Part shown: one piece after another, positions 45,185 through 55,627 of the stretch
Layout: each line of letters starts with the position of its first letter
Position numbering within the stretch: position 1 is the stretch's first letter
Assembly: GCF_032678705.1 (NCBI RefSeq)
Contig: NZ_JAVTSS010000001.1
Span: forward strand, 2,232,001-2,296,000
Source of the DNA: Pedobacter frigiditerrae
GTDB taxonomy: Bacteria; Bacteroidota; Bacteroidia; Sphingobacteriales; Sphingobacteriaceae
Length of the DNA: 64,000 bases
Direction: 5' to 3'
Notes under the pieces: generated by a model
Database searches by the model: none
What the model was told of the DNA's origin: nothing
The model's input: only the letters and a program-made list of their open reading frames with translations
Made by a program: the position numbers and the translations under genes

Positions 45185-46435
45185 TTACTTATCAGGATCA
45201 TAGTCCCAAGGTAAAACTTGGGAAATTCTCCTTTCAGACATGTTGCCATAAACAAACACTCTTAACTCAGGGTAATAGCCGTTGCTTTGCACATTGATGC
45301 CACCATCTTCAGTGAAATACATGTAACTGTCTTGGTCTTTAACCTTGCCATGACCATCCTTTACAACTATAGTTTCAATTGGCTTTACACTCATATTTTT
45401 TCTAGCTAAGTCATTGTGTTTGTAACTGATCATTAAAGTATCCTTAAAATTAAACTTAACAACATCTAATTGTCTGTTCAATACAGCTAGTTTTCTCAAG
45501 GAGACTCTTGAAGTATCTAAAGCTACAATATCATTTTGTTTCATGATCATTTGATAATAGCCAATGGTATCACGATCCTTAAAAAGATATTTTATATCAT
45601 AATTTGGATTATTTTTTTCGGCGTAAATTTCCGCTATTTTTAATTGAATAATTTTACGAATCCTTTCCTTTTCCCTGTTTTTATTAGTTCTATAGGTGTA
45701 GAGCATAAACCCATCATTGGTTAAATTATTCTGATAAACAGATCTCATGAAATGCATTTGAGATCCATAATAGGCAGAAGCTCTCCATGCCCTAACCATA
45801 GCTTCTTTTCCCTTTGTAATTGGCAACTCTTCAAAAAAAGTAGAGTATTCAAACTGCAATACATCCGTATTAAAAGCGTATTTAAAATTTTCTAAATCTA
45901 ATTTAATGCGATAAGCTAACATTGAATTTTCAATAATTAATGGCGCTTTTGCATAAGTAATCAACTCATTTGATTCTTTATCGAAATAAAAAGACAAAGT
46001 TTCAGGATTCTTTATTTTTGCGTTTACAGCAAAACGAAGATCTGTCCCCATTAATATCTTAGTGAATAAATCACCCCATTTGTTAAAATTTTCACTTTTA
46101 ATCTTTTTTCCTTTAACAATTACTTCTTTTAAAGTGTTGCTTTGAGGTTTCAGTGCAATTAAAATTGTTTCATTTTTGTTTGGCGTAATTAGAACAATCT
46201 TCTTTTCGTAATTTAAGTGTGAAGCTACTAGTTCTACTTTGCCGTTATATGGAACACTGAGGCTAAATTTACCATCATTATCTGTAGTTGTTCCAATTGT
46301 ACTACTATTGATGTAAATGGTAATTCCAACAAGACTTACGTTTGTCTTTTCATCAACAACTTTCCCTGTGATAACAGTTTGTGCTTGCGCTCCTGTAGCT
46401 AAGAACAACAATAAAAAGATTAATATTTTTTTCAT
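45185..46435 (-). CDS. outer-surface protein with carboxypeptidase-D-like regulatory domain
   Basis: This 416-residue exported protein has a signal peptide (ILIFLLLFLATGAQAQ). A CarboxypepD_reg-like beta-sandwich follows (TVITGKVVDEKTNVSLVGITIYI, DGKFSLSVPYNG), then about 300 residues of uncharacterised sequence rich in aromatic and charged residues. Similar two-part proteins are frequent in Bacteroidota and usually annotated only by the first domain. It is convergent with the HAD gene, with no gap between their stops. The role is not predictable. Confidence 0.8.
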   Translation of the reverse strand: MKKILIFLLLFLATGAQAQTVITGKVVDEKTNVSLVGITIYINSSTIGTTTDNDGKFSLSVPYNGKVELVASHLNYEKKIVLITPNKNETILIALKPQSNTLKEVIVKGKKIKSENFNKWGDLFTKILMGTDLRFAVNAKIKNPETLSFYFDKESNELITYAKAPLIIENSMLAYRIKLDLENFKYAFNTDVLQFEYSTFFEELPITKGKEAMVRAWRASAYYGSQMHFMRSVYQNNLTNDGFMLYTYRTNKNREKERIRKIIQLKIAEIYAEKNNPNYDIKYLFKDRDTIGYYQMIMKQNDIVALDTSRVSLRKLAVLNRQLDVVKFNFKDTLMISYKHNDLARKNMSVKPIETIVVKDGHGKVKDQDSYMYFTEDGGINVQSNGYYPELRVFVYGNMSERRISQVLPWDYDPDK

Positions 46436-46469
46436 AATTTTAATATTGAAATATAACTAAAGATTTAGA

Positions 46470-46787
46470 ATGAGCGAAAAAAGATTTACATCCCTAAAAG
46501 AATTCTATCCTTTTTATTTATCAGAACATAAGAATTTAACCAGTCGCATTTTACATTTCATCGGCACTGCCTTATTAATCTTATGTGTCATTGCCGCTAT
46601 GCTTTTTCACGATTGGAGATTTTTGGTAGCAGTTCCCTTCATTGGTTATGGTTTTGCTTGGGTTGGTCACTTCTTTTTCGAAAAAAATAAACCCGCTACT
46701 TTTCAATATCCTGGCTATAGTTTAGCAAGTGACTTTATGCTTTTTTGGGATTTATTAAGTGGCAAACAACCTTTTAGGGTTAAATAG
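46470..46787 (+). CDS. Mpo1-like (DUF962) membrane protein
   Basis: This 105-residue protein matches the Mpo1/DUF962 family: FYPFYLSEHKNLTSRILHFIG, then two membrane segments (ALLILCVIAAMLF and FLVAVPFIGYGFAWVGHFFFEKN) and PATFQYPGYSLASDF. Yeast Mpo1 is an Fe2+-dependent dioxygenase for 2-hydroxy fatty acids, and the conserved His residues (in SEHKN, LHFIG, VGHFF) fit that. Activity here is inferred from family only. A 14-base palindrome (46795-46808) lies just after the gene. Confidence 0.88.
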   Translation: MSEKRFTSLKEFYPFYLSEHKNLTSRILHFIGTALLILCVIAAMLFHDWRFLVAVPFIGYGFAWVGHFFFEKNKPATFQYPGYSLASDFMLFWDLLSGKQPFRVK

Positions 46788-46989
46788 CTTTTGCCTATAT
46801 CGATATAGATAAAAAGCCTTTGCTTTCACAATCCATTCTCTATAGATTTGTTTATAACGAGATGTGTTAAGCAATTATTAATTCCGGTTTTATGATTGAT
46901 AATTTTAATGGCTTTCACTAAATTAGCATAAACGCATTCTCCCACAACCAAATTTTGAACAACATTTTCTTAAAGCAAATTAAGGATAA

Positions 46990-49287
<2,298 letters not shown>

Positions 49288-49334
49288 ATTAACCGCAAAG
49301 ACACGAAGAGCGCAAAGGTTTTTAAATAAAAATA

Positions 49335-49385
49335 AGCCGCAGATTCGCAGATTAAAATTATACCATAATCTGCGAATCTGCGGCT
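49335..49385. terminator. 20-bp perfect stem hairpin downstream of katG
   Basis: The 20-base arm at 49335-49354 (AGCCGCAGATTCGCAGATTA) is exactly complementary to 49366-49385, with an 11-base loop. It is preceded by a repeat-like AACCGCAAAGACACGAAG at 49290-49307. No T run follows. It could stabilise the katG mRNA or end transcription. Confidence 0.5.
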
Positions 49386-49432
49386 AAATAATAGTTATGT
49401 TAACTTAAACATAATTTGTCGTTCAGAGCGTG

Positions 49433-49532
49433 ATTTGTCATTCAAAGCGAAGCGAAGAATCTAGTGAATTGAATTCTTATTAATAGATTCCTCCGAAGTC
49501 GCCTGCCTGCCGGTAGGCAGGGAATGACAAAT
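49433..49532. repeat. REP-like palindromic element
   Basis: ATTTGTCATTC (49433-49443) pairs with GAATGACAAAT (49522-49532). Inside are AGAATCTA and TAGATTCC, and the hairpin CCTGCCT-GCCGGT-AGGCAGG (49502-49521). Nested arms of this type are common intergenic repeats in Bacteroidota. A related CCTGCC/GGCAGG hairpin lies at 54238. Confidence 0.6.
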
Positions 49533-49562
49533 AATTAATAATTTTTCTTAACAATTACCTTA

Positions 49563-49691
49563 ATGGAAATGAATCCAGAAAGACTAGAAAAACTAAAAAA
49601 ATGGGGCAAAAAATTCGGCTTTTGGGGTTTTATGTTTTTCTTGGTTAAAGGATTAGTCTGGTTGGCTATTGGATATTTTATAGTTAAATGA
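49563..49691 (+). CDS. 42-residue single-pass membrane peptide
   Basis: A 42-codon frame from ATG at 49563 to TGA at 49689 lies between repeat elements. It encodes a basic amphipathic start (MNPERLEKLKKWGKKFGFWG) and one membrane segment (FMFFLVKGLVWLAIGYFIV). The composition is that of a genuine small membrane protein with a positive-inside N-terminus. A second ATG two codons in is an alternative start. No function is known. It is isolated: the next gene is on the other strand. Confidence 0.55.
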   Translation: MEMNPERLEKLKKWGKKFGFWGFMFFLVKGLVWLAIGYFIVK

Positions 49692-49770
49692 AAAATATTT
49701 CAAGAATCATATTCTTTAAGGCTTAATGCAGGGTTCTTTGTTTATGCACAGCACTTTGTTTCTAAACCCG

Positions 49771-49788
49771 TCCCGATAGCTATCGGGA
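49771..49788. repeat. 18-bp perfect palindrome
   Basis: TCCCGATAGCTATCGGGA reads the same on both strands. It sits in the 246 bases between the small membrane peptide and the proline dehydrogenase gene, near TCATCCTGAGCGTAGTCGAA (49808-49827), another sequence that looks like a dispersed intergenic repeat. Confidence 0.55.
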
Positions 49789-49937
49789 TAGTGAAAATCC
49801 TTTTTTGTCATCCTGAGCGTAGTCGAAGGAACAAAAAAGATTGAAACGAGAGTGGGACTAAAAAAACCGATGAGCACTGCCTTCAATTTTCAAATAAATA
49901 AGCAATCAAAATCTTTAGACTTTAAGCTTTTACCTTA

Positions 49938-51122
49938 TTAAAGTCTCCTCCTTGCTTTCTCCTTACTAATCAATCCTAATTCTCTACCTGTTTGCCCAGC
50001 AACAGAAGTATTTTCTTGTGCTCTTCTAAACAAGTAAGGCATTACAGCTTTAATTGGTCCGTAAGGAACATATTTTGCCACATTATAACCTGCATCAGAT
50101 AAGTTAAAGCTCAAGTTATCGCTCATACCCAATAACTGAGCAAAATAAACATGAGGGTGATTGTGTGCAATGTTGTTTTCATCTATCAACTCTGTTAACA
50201 AACGAGAGCTTTCTTCATTATGTGTTCCACAGACAATGGCAATTTGGTCTAGGTGTTTGATACAGAACCTTAAACTTTCATCGTAATCTCTATCAGTTGC
50301 TTCTTTATCTGGCTGTATTGGCGATGTATAACCCATTTCAAGAGCACGTTTACGCTCCTTTTCCATATAAGCACCACGAACCATTTTAACGCCTAAAATA
50401 AATCCAGTTTCTTTGGCTATCAGGTAGTCTGCTTTCAAATCTGCCAGTTTATCATGGCGATACATTTGGTAAGTGTTATAAACGATTAATCCATCTTTGT
50501 TGAATTTAATCATCATATCTAAAGCCAATTCATCAATAGTATCTTGTACCCATGAATCTTCAGCATCAATCATTACAGGAACTTTTTTATCAAATGCAGC
50601 CTGACAAATCTTCTCGCAACGAGCTTTAACCCTTGCATATTCTTCAGTTTCTATAGCAGTTAATTTTTGCTTAGCATCCAATTTCTCTAATAAAGCAAAT
50701 CGGCCAATGCCTGTAATTTTAAAAACAGTAATTGGAACTCTTGGGTCGCCATCTGCCCTATTGATGGTTCTAATGATTTCTTCGCAGGTAAAATCAAATA
50801 CTTCTTCTTCATCCTCTCCTTCTACAGAGTAATCTAAAATAGTACCCACATTTCCTAAACTCAATTGCTCAATCGTTTTTTCGCATTCATCGATGGTCTC
50901 TCCACCACAAAACTGCTTAAAGATGGTAGCCTTAATCGCTCCCTTAATTGGAAAACCAACGTTTAACAAGAAATTAGTTATCGGTGGACCAACTTGTGTT
51001 AAAAAGTTGCTGCTAATGATTTTAAAAAGCCAATAAGCCTGATTTAATTCGCCATTAGTTTTATTGCGGAAAGCGATTTCTGTATTGTCAAAATTGATTT
51101 TTTTTCTGGGTGATGATTCCAT
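49938..51122 (-). CDS. proline dehydrogenase
   Basis: This 394-residue monofunctional enzyme oxidises proline to pyrroline-5-carboxylate with FAD, passing electrons to the quinone pool. Barrel motifs include VFKITGIGRFALLEKL, VPVMIDAEDSWVQD, TYQMYRHDKL, GFILGVKMVRGAYMEKER and the substrate-binding end YVPYGPIKAVMPYLFRRAQEN. The size and spacing match the eukaryote-like PRODH of Bacteroidota, not the fused PutA. ATG at 51122 is chosen, since 32 extra residues in the longer frame are Cys-rich and unconserved in type. It is divergent from the S4-aroB genes. Confidence 0.93.
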   Translation of the reverse strand: MESSPRKKINFDNTEIAFRNKTNGELNQAYWLFKIISSNFLTQVGPPITNFLLNVGFPIKGAIKATIFKQFCGGETIDECEKTIEQLSLGNVGTILDYSVEGEDEEEVFDFTCEEIIRTINRADGDPRVPITVFKITGIGRFALLEKLDAKQKLTAIETEEYARVKARCEKICQAAFDKKVPVMIDAEDSWVQDTIDELALDMMIKFNKDGLIVYNTYQMYRHDKLADLKADYLIAKETGFILGVKMVRGAYMEKERKRALEMGYTSPIQPDKEATDRDYDESLRFCIKHLDQIAIVCGTHNEESSRLLTELIDENNIAHNHPHVYFAQLLGMSDNLSFNLSDAGYNVAKYVPYGPIKAVMPYLFRRAQENTSVAGQTGRELGLISKEKARRRL

Positions 51123-51202
51123 TTGTGATGTTTGGTTAGTCAGAAGTTTGCAAAAATATAAATTACAACCGTTGTTAAGGCAAAACACTTTATAAATAAT
51201 TG

Positions 51203-51210
51203 TAAATTTG
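51203..51210 (+). promoter_or_regulatory. candidate -7 box of S4-aroB operon
   Basis: TAAATTTG matches TAnnTTTG exactly. It ends eight bases before the ATG of the S4 gene, which would make the transcript nearly leaderless. No TTG stands at a proper -33 distance. Confidence 0.35.
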
Positions 51211-51217
51211 CAGCACA

Positions 51218-51424
51218 ATGATAAAATTCAAACTCGAAGGCGAATTTATTCCGCTAATTGCACTCTTAAAAGCTACGGCACTGGTTCAAAGTGGCGGCGA
51301 AGCACAATCTATAGTAGAAGAAGGTTTGGTAAAGTATAACGGAACGGTTGATTATAGAAAGCGCCTTAAAGTTCGCATTGGCGATAAAATAGATTTTATG
51401 GGCAAAATAATTGAAGTAGTTTAA
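51218..51424 (+). CDS. S4-domain RNA-binding protein (YbcJ/YaaA-like)
   Basis: This 68-residue protein is a stand-alone S4 domain. The pattern FIPLIALLKATALVQSGGEAQSIVEEG, then VKYNGTVDYRKRLKVRIGDKI, matches the RNA-binding fold of ribosome-associated S4 proteins, with the conserved basic RKRLK patch. It likely binds structured RNA, such as ribosomal RNA or stalled ribosomes. The stop shares one base with the aroB ATG (TAATG), so the two are translationally coupled. Confidence 0.88.
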   Translation: MIKFKLEGEFIPLIALLKATALVQSGGEAQSIVEEGLVKYNGTVDYRKRLKVRIGDKIDFMGKIIEVV

Positions 51425-52482
51425 TGGAACCAATTAAAAGCGCTGGGCATTCTATCTACTTCGAATCTGGATTAAGCCCTTTAAAAGACATACTAGAAAA
51501 AAATAAATACAGTAAGGTTTTTGTTTTTGCAGATACCAATACTGCTGAATTATGTATTCCAGTTTTCAGGTCTTTATTAGATGATATAGAAGATTTCGAC
51601 ATCATTGAAACGGATTCTGGCGAAGAAAACAAAAACATAGACTTTTGCATTGGCATTTGGAAAACACTTTTAGATTTTGGTGCCGACCGTAAATGTTTGA
51701 TGATTAATTTAGGCGGTGGTGTAATTACCGATATGGGTGGTTTTGTGGCATCAACCTATAAAAGGGGTATAGATTTCATTAATATCCCTACTACCTTATT
51801 ATCTCAAGTAGATGCTTCTGTTGGTGGTAAAACGGGAATTGATATAGATAATGTTAAAAATATGGTGGGTACATTCAGTTTGCCACAAGCCGTATTTATA
51901 GAAAGTACTTTCTTAACTACTTTATCTAAAAGAGAAATGTTATCTGGCTTTGCCGAAATGATTAAACATGGTTTAATTGTAGATGCGGCCTATTACGAAG
52001 AGTTAAAAAATAGCGATTACCAAAACATCACGGCACAAGCTATTTATCGCTCTGTTGAGATTAAAAATGAAGTAGTAACGGAAGACCCATTAGAAAAAGG
52101 TTTACGTAAAATCTTAAATTTTGGTCATACTATTGGTCACGCAGTAGAAAGTTACTCGCTTTCTAAAGACAAAAAACCTTTAACGCATGGCGAAGCAATT
52201 GCAATTGGTATGGTTTGTGAAGGTTTTCTTTCGGCAAAGTATTGCAATTTAACTGAAGATGAATTAAAGGATTTATCAACTTACATCCTTAGTATTTACC
52301 CAAAATATAACGTCAAAGAAAAAAGCTTTGATGCATTAATCGGCTTAATGCAAAGCGACAAGAAGAACGAAGAAGGCCACATTCTGTTCTCCTTATTAGA
52401 AAAAATTGGCCATTGTACTTTCAACTGTAAGGTAACTGATAAAGATATCTTGGAGAGTTTGAATTACTATAATAGTTTGTAA
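51424..52482 (+). CDS. aroB: 3-dehydroquinate synthase
   Basis: This 352-residue enzyme does the second shikimate step, closing DAHP to 3-dehydroquinate with NAD+ and a metal. Recognised motifs: LINLGGGVITDMGGFVASTYKRG (NAD site), IPTTLLSQVDASVGGKTGID, FAEMIKHGLI (metal Glu), LNFGHTIGHAVES (metal His) and HGEAIAIGM. Full length. It overlaps the S4 gene by one base and is followed after one base by the sterol-desaturase-like gene. The other aro genes of this window lie 3 kb downstream in a separate unit. Confidence 0.95.
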   Translation: MEPIKSAGHSIYFESGLSPLKDILEKNKYSKVFVFADTNTAELCIPVFRSLLDDIEDFDIIETDSGEENKNIDFCIGIWKTLLDFGADRKCLMINLGGGVITDMGGFVASTYKRGIDFINIPTTLLSQVDASVGGKTGIDIDNVKNMVGTFSLPQAVFIESTFLTTLSKREMLSGFAEMIKHGLIVDAAYYEELKNSDYQNITAQAIYRSVEIKNEVVTEDPLEKGLRKILNFGHTIGHAVESYSLSKDKKPLTHGEAIAIGMVCEGFLSAKYCNLTEDELKDLSTYILSIYPKYNVKEKSFDALIGLMQSDKKNEEGHILFSLLEKIGHCTFNCKVTDKDILESLNYYNSL

Positions 52483-52483
52483 A

Positions 52484-53425
52484 ATGAAGTTTACTGGTAG
52501 CGATATTTCTGTAGGTGGGTTGTTTGGGTTTGTAATTGTTTTAACCTTGGTTGAAATGTACATCAGTTACATACACGATAAAAAAGTTTACACCAAACGA
52601 GATACCTGGACCAATATCTATTTAATGACTGTAGCTGTGGTAATTAATTTAGGGATGAAAACCGCTACCTTTTTCCTTTTAGAATATTGTTATCAGTTCA
52701 GGCTTTTTCAAATCACCAATATTTGGGTTTATTGGATAGTTTTAATCCTAGCACAAGACTTTTTATATTGGTTTTTACATACTGTAGGGCATTATATTCG
52801 TTTCTTTTGGGCGATGCACGTTACACATCATTCATCAGAACATTTTAACTTAACTACTGGTTTCCGTTCTACGGTTTTTGAGCCATTATACAGAGTTTTC
52901 TTCTATTTGCCTTTAGCTTTTATGGGTTTTACTGCAATGGATATCCTTTTTGCTTATTTGGTAACTCAAATTTACGGCAACTTGGTTCATACGCAAGCAG
53001 TTGGCAAATTGCACCCTTGGTTCGAGTATATTTTTGTAACGCCATCGCATCATCGTGTTCATCATGCTAGTAATGTCCGTTACCTAGACAAAAATATGGG
53101 TATGGTTTTAATTCTTTGGGACAGGTGGTTTGGCACTTTCCAAGAAGAGCTACCAGAAGATGCAATTAAGTATGGTTTAACTACACAGCCAAAAGATACA
53201 GGCCCAGTTAACATTATTTTCCATGAGTTTATTGCTTTAAAGAATGATGTTAAAAAAGCACCTACGTTTATAGATAAGGTTAAATACATTTTATATCCTC
53301 CAGGATGGAGCCATGATGGCAGCACACAAATTGCCAAGGTTATGCAAAAACAATTGCATGATGCAGAGAACTTAAAGGATAGCGAGACTGTACCATCAAA
53401 AGAAGAACAGCTAAAGCAAGCGTAA
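52484..53425 (+). CDS. sterol desaturase / fatty acid hydroxylase family membrane protein
   Basis: This 313-residue di-iron membrane enzyme has hydrophobic helices at about residues 10-28, 45-65 and 80-98, and the His clusters WFLHTVGHY, HVTHHSSEHF and HHRVHHASN. These bind the non-heme di-iron centre. Family members hydroxylate or desaturate lipids such as fatty acids, hopanoids or alkylglycerols. The substrate is unknown here. It follows aroB by one base, an odd pairing, perhaps only shared transcription. Confidence 0.92.
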   Translation: MKFTGSDISVGGLFGFVIVLTLVEMYISYIHDKKVYTKRDTWTNIYLMTVAVVINLGMKTATFFLLEYCYQFRLFQITNIWVYWIVLILAQDFLYWFLHTVGHYIRFFWAMHVTHHSSEHFNLTTGFRSTVFEPLYRVFFYLPLAFMGFTAMDILFAYLVTQIYGNLVHTQAVGKLHPWFEYIFVTPSHHRVHHASNVRYLDKNMGMVLILWDRWFGTFQEELPEDAIKYGLTTQPKDTGPVNIIFHEFIALKNDVKKAPTFIDKVKYILYPPGWSHDGSTQIAKVMQKQLHDAENLKDSETVPSKEEQLKQA

Positions 53426-53657
53426 TAAAATACGTCATTGTGAGCTTTGCGAAGCAATCTCATTCATAAAAATTTGAAAACGAATGGCAATGGTTCTTTG
53501 GTCACTGCAGTCCTTCTTTTCATTCCAAGTCCCGAAAAAGAATCGGGAGCTTTCCATTTCAATAAGGTTTTATTTAACCAAGGCAGCATTTCATAGCCCA
53601 ATAAATATTCAAGTAAAATGATATATTTATCCATACAACTAAATTAAACTCTACGTA

Positions 53658-54167
53658 ATGAGAATCAAAACATTCTGGATTATAGTTATTAAAATCATCG
53701 GCTTAGTTTTTTTACTTAATAGCTTATCAGTAATCAGTAATTCTATATTTACATCCTATCTTACCGTTAGACAAGCGGGAGGTGAGACGTCAACGGTTTT
53801 CATATTAATATTACCAACTGCTCTTGTTTTTCTGTTTCTCATCTTTCTTTTCCTTTTCAAAGCACATTGGTTAGTAAGAATATTAAAGTTAGAAAAAGAC
53901 TTTAATGAAGATAGAATAGAGTTAAACATGACTTACACAAAGGTTATTAATATAGCTATAATTGTAATAAGCGGTGTAATTTTGGCCAACAGTATTCCTC
54001 AACTTTGTTATCAGATTTTCAACTTAATAAGAGACAAAATTCCTTTTGGTGAGAATCAGGATTTTGGTTTTCTAATTATTGACACAGTTAAAATAATAGT
54101 CGCTACGGGATTTATGCTTAACAGTAAAACAATCACTGCACTTATTTCAAAATCCACTCATCACTAA
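53658..54167 (+). CDS. four-helix membrane protein of unknown function
   Basis: This 169-residue protein has four hydrophobic segments, at about residues 7-27, 46-67, 95-115 and 137-158. It starts with RIKTFWIIVIKIIGLVFLLN. The layout recalls small DUF2975-type membrane proteins, but the usual helix-turn-helix partner gene is absent, so the family is not claimed. It follows a 232-base gap that holds only repeat-like sequence (including CCCGAAAAAGAATCGGG near 53532) and no gene. It stands alone. Confidence 0.65.
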   Translation: MRIKTFWIIVIKIIGLVFLLNSLSVISNSIFTSYLTVRQAGGETSTVFILILPTALVFLFLIFLFLFKAHWLVRILKLEKDFNEDRIELNMTYTKVINIAIIVISGVILANSIPQLCYQIFNLIRDKIPFGENQDFGFLIIDTVKIIVATGFMLNSKTITALISKSTHH

Positions 54168-54237
54168 GTCATTTAGATTAGTCTATACTATTTGAGTGTA
54201 AAACTTGCCAAGAACCACTAACGCTGTAATATAAACC

Positions 54238-54256
54238 CCTGCCTGCGGCAGGCAGG
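54238..54256. repeat. CCTGCCTGC/GCAGGCAGG hairpin repeat
   Basis: A 9-base perfect stem with a single central G. It shares the CCTGCCT...AGGCAGG core with the hairpin at 49502-49521, about 4.7 kb away, which marks both as members of a dispersed repeat family. Confidence 0.6.
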
Positions 54257-54321
54257 CGACAAATGGCGGGGCTACAAAAGCCATAAAATACTGACCTTGT
54301 TTTTCAAATAATTATTAACTA

Positions 54322-54360
54322 GTTATCCGAATACAATTTGCAAATATTCATCGGATGACT
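54322..54360. promoter_or_regulatory. imperfect inverted pair of ATCCGA-type sites
   Basis: GTTATCCGA (54322-54330) faces TCGGATGAC (54351-54359) across 20 bases. TTCATCGGATGACT (54347-54360) is an exact 14-base reverse complement of 24536-24549. It lies about 95 bases upstream of the next gene's ATG. It could be an operator of an unlinked regulator. Confidence 0.4.
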
Positions 54361-54453
54361 AAATTCTTATCTCACCATTAACAGAATACCAAAAAGTAGG
54401 TATTATTTTATTTTCAAAAACTTCTACTTTTGTACCAAATTAAAGCCCTTGCC

Positions 54454-55383
54454 ATGAGATATATTAAATACCTTATTATTTGTAATTTATTGTTTGTATT
54501 TGCAACTAAAAGCCATGCCCAAAATATGGATAACATTACTGCTTTATTAACAGAAGGTTATACCATTGAAGAGTTACACGGATTAACAGATATATTAACT
54601 ATCGACAACCATAGATCTGTGTTGGAAAAAAGGGGATTTAAATATGAAAAAAATGACACCGAAAGCGGTTCTTATGTTTATACGAAAAACGACTATGTAA
54701 GTTTCTATGTAAATTATGAGAAGGGCAAGTTAACCTCTGTTCATTTTAAATCATCACCACAAAAATTCTATAAAGCCATTGCCGAGATTAAGGATAACAG
54801 CAAGTTCACTTACTCTAGCGAAAAGGTCAGTGGAACAGGGAAACTTATTTATTACAAGTATTCAGGACATAGCATGTCTACCAACGATAATTATTATAGG
54901 GTTACCATGTGGCCTAAAGAGGGAACTACAACAAGCAGTTCTTCTACTACAACTCCAACCGCTAGTCCTGTTGCAACTCCAACAACAATAGAAACCTATT
55001 ATTCGGCCAAGGAAATTGCAGATGCAATGAATGCCAACATCACCTCAGCTAATATTGGCTTTGCGAGCCCTAATTATAAATTTGGAGTTAAGGGTAGCAT
55101 GAATATGGATAAACCTTCAATTAGATTTATAACAAGAGATAACGTACTTTATGTGCAAATGAATATTCCAAGAAATGGTGAGTGTGATTATGGATTGAAG
55201 GAAGTAAAAGCAAAATGGACAGGGCAAACGGGCTCTGGCCCCTCTTATTTCTATCTCACATTTGATTACTTGTACAATTGCAATGGCAAGGATTATAAGG
55301 GCGTTTATGTTGATTTTAGACCAAGCTCTTCATTTACAAAAGGAGGTGTTGAGGCATGGGTACAGAAGAACGCCTACAAATAA
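54454..55383 (+). CDS. secreted two-domain protein of unknown function
   Basis: This 309-residue protein starts with a signal peptide (YIKYLIICNLLFVFATKSHAQ). A first domain runs to about residue 155, a Ser/Thr/Pro-rich linker follows (SSSTTTPTASPVATPTT), and a second beta-rich domain has two Cys (GECDYG and LYNCNGKDY) that may form a disulfide. ATG at 54454 starts the signal; an upstream TTG frame adds eight residues. No family is recognised. The upstream inverted site shared with the polysaccharide locus may regulate it. Confidence 0.7.
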   Translation: MRYIKYLIICNLLFVFATKSHAQNMDNITALLTEGYTIEELHGLTDILTIDNHRSVLEKRGFKYEKNDTESGSYVYTKNDYVSFYVNYEKGKLTSVHFKSSPQKFYKAIAEIKDNSKFTYSSEKVSGTGKLIYYKYSGHSMSTNDNYYRVTMWPKEGTTTSSSSTTTPTASPVATPTTIETYYSAKEIADAMNANITSANIGFASPNYKFGVKGSMNMDKPSIRFITRDNVLYVQMNIPRNGECDYGLKEVKAKWTGQTGSGPSYFYLTFDYLYNCNGKDYKGVYVDFRPSSSFTKGGVEAWVQKNAYK

Positions 55384-55430
55384 GATTTTATGTGAAATTT
55401 AATTTTGTTTCAATTATTTTCAAATAGTAC

Positions 55431-55461
55431 TTGACAAATTAAATTCTGATTACTACATTTG
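55431..55461 (+). promoter_or_regulatory. consensus Bacteroidota promoter of the pheA attenuator
   Basis: TTG at 55431-55433 and TACATTTG at 55454-55461 are separated by 20 bases, an excellent match to the -33 TTG / -7 TAnnTTTG promoter. The predicted transcript would begin near 55468, about ten bases before the leader ORF. Confidence 0.75.
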
Positions 55462-55477
55462 ACACCAAGAAAGAAAA

Positions 55478-55540
55478 ATGCAATTAACAAACACATATTA
55501 CTTTGGTTACTTCTACTATTTTAGTAAGAGCCGGGGCTAG
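55478..55540 (+). CDS. Tyr/Phe-rich leader peptide of the aromatic amino acid attenuator
   Basis: A 20-codon ORF starts at ATG 55478 and stops at TAG 55538. It encodes MQLTNT, then YYFGYFYYF, then SKSRG. Eight of nine consecutive codons (55496-55522) are Tyr or Phe (five Tyr, three Phe), far above chance, and it lies directly upstream of pheA. The last codons and stop overlap the antiterminator arm. This is how leader peptides of amino acid operons work: ribosomes stall when charged tRNA-Tyr or tRNA-Phe is scarce. The ORF is too short for usual gene finders. Confidence 0.85.
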   Translation: MQLTNTYYFGYFYYFSKSRG

Positions 55541-55611
55541 TATGCAAAAAGATAGATAAAAATATTAAAATGTATAAAAAAGTCCCGGCCTAAAGCCGGG
55601 ACTTTTTTTTT
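55530..55611 (+). promoter_or_regulatory. transcription attenuator: terminator and competing antiterminator upstream of pheA
   Basis: The terminator stem AAAGTCCCGGC (55579-55589) / GCCGGGACTTT (55595-55605), with a 5-base loop, is followed by a T run to 55611. The terminator's 5' arm (AGTCCCGGC, 55581-55589) can pair instead with GCCGGGGCT at 55530-55538. That segment lies over the last leader codons and stop and copies the 3' arm with one G-U change. A ribosome stalled at the early Tyr/Phe codons leaves 55530-55538 free, so the antiterminator forms and transcription continues. A ribosome reaching the stop hides it, and the terminator forms. Confidence 0.85.
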
Positions 55612-55627
55612 AACGCCAAACGCAATA

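Noticed and set aside
46795-46808. CTATATCGATATAG palindrome after the Mpo1-like gene
   Set aside because: A perfect 14-mer, but AT-rich, without T run or promoter context; too little to assign a role.
49771-49788. TCCCGATAGCTATCGGGA as a regulator operator
   Set aside because: It lies among other repeat-like sequences and not at a promoter distance; a dispersed palindrome is more likely.
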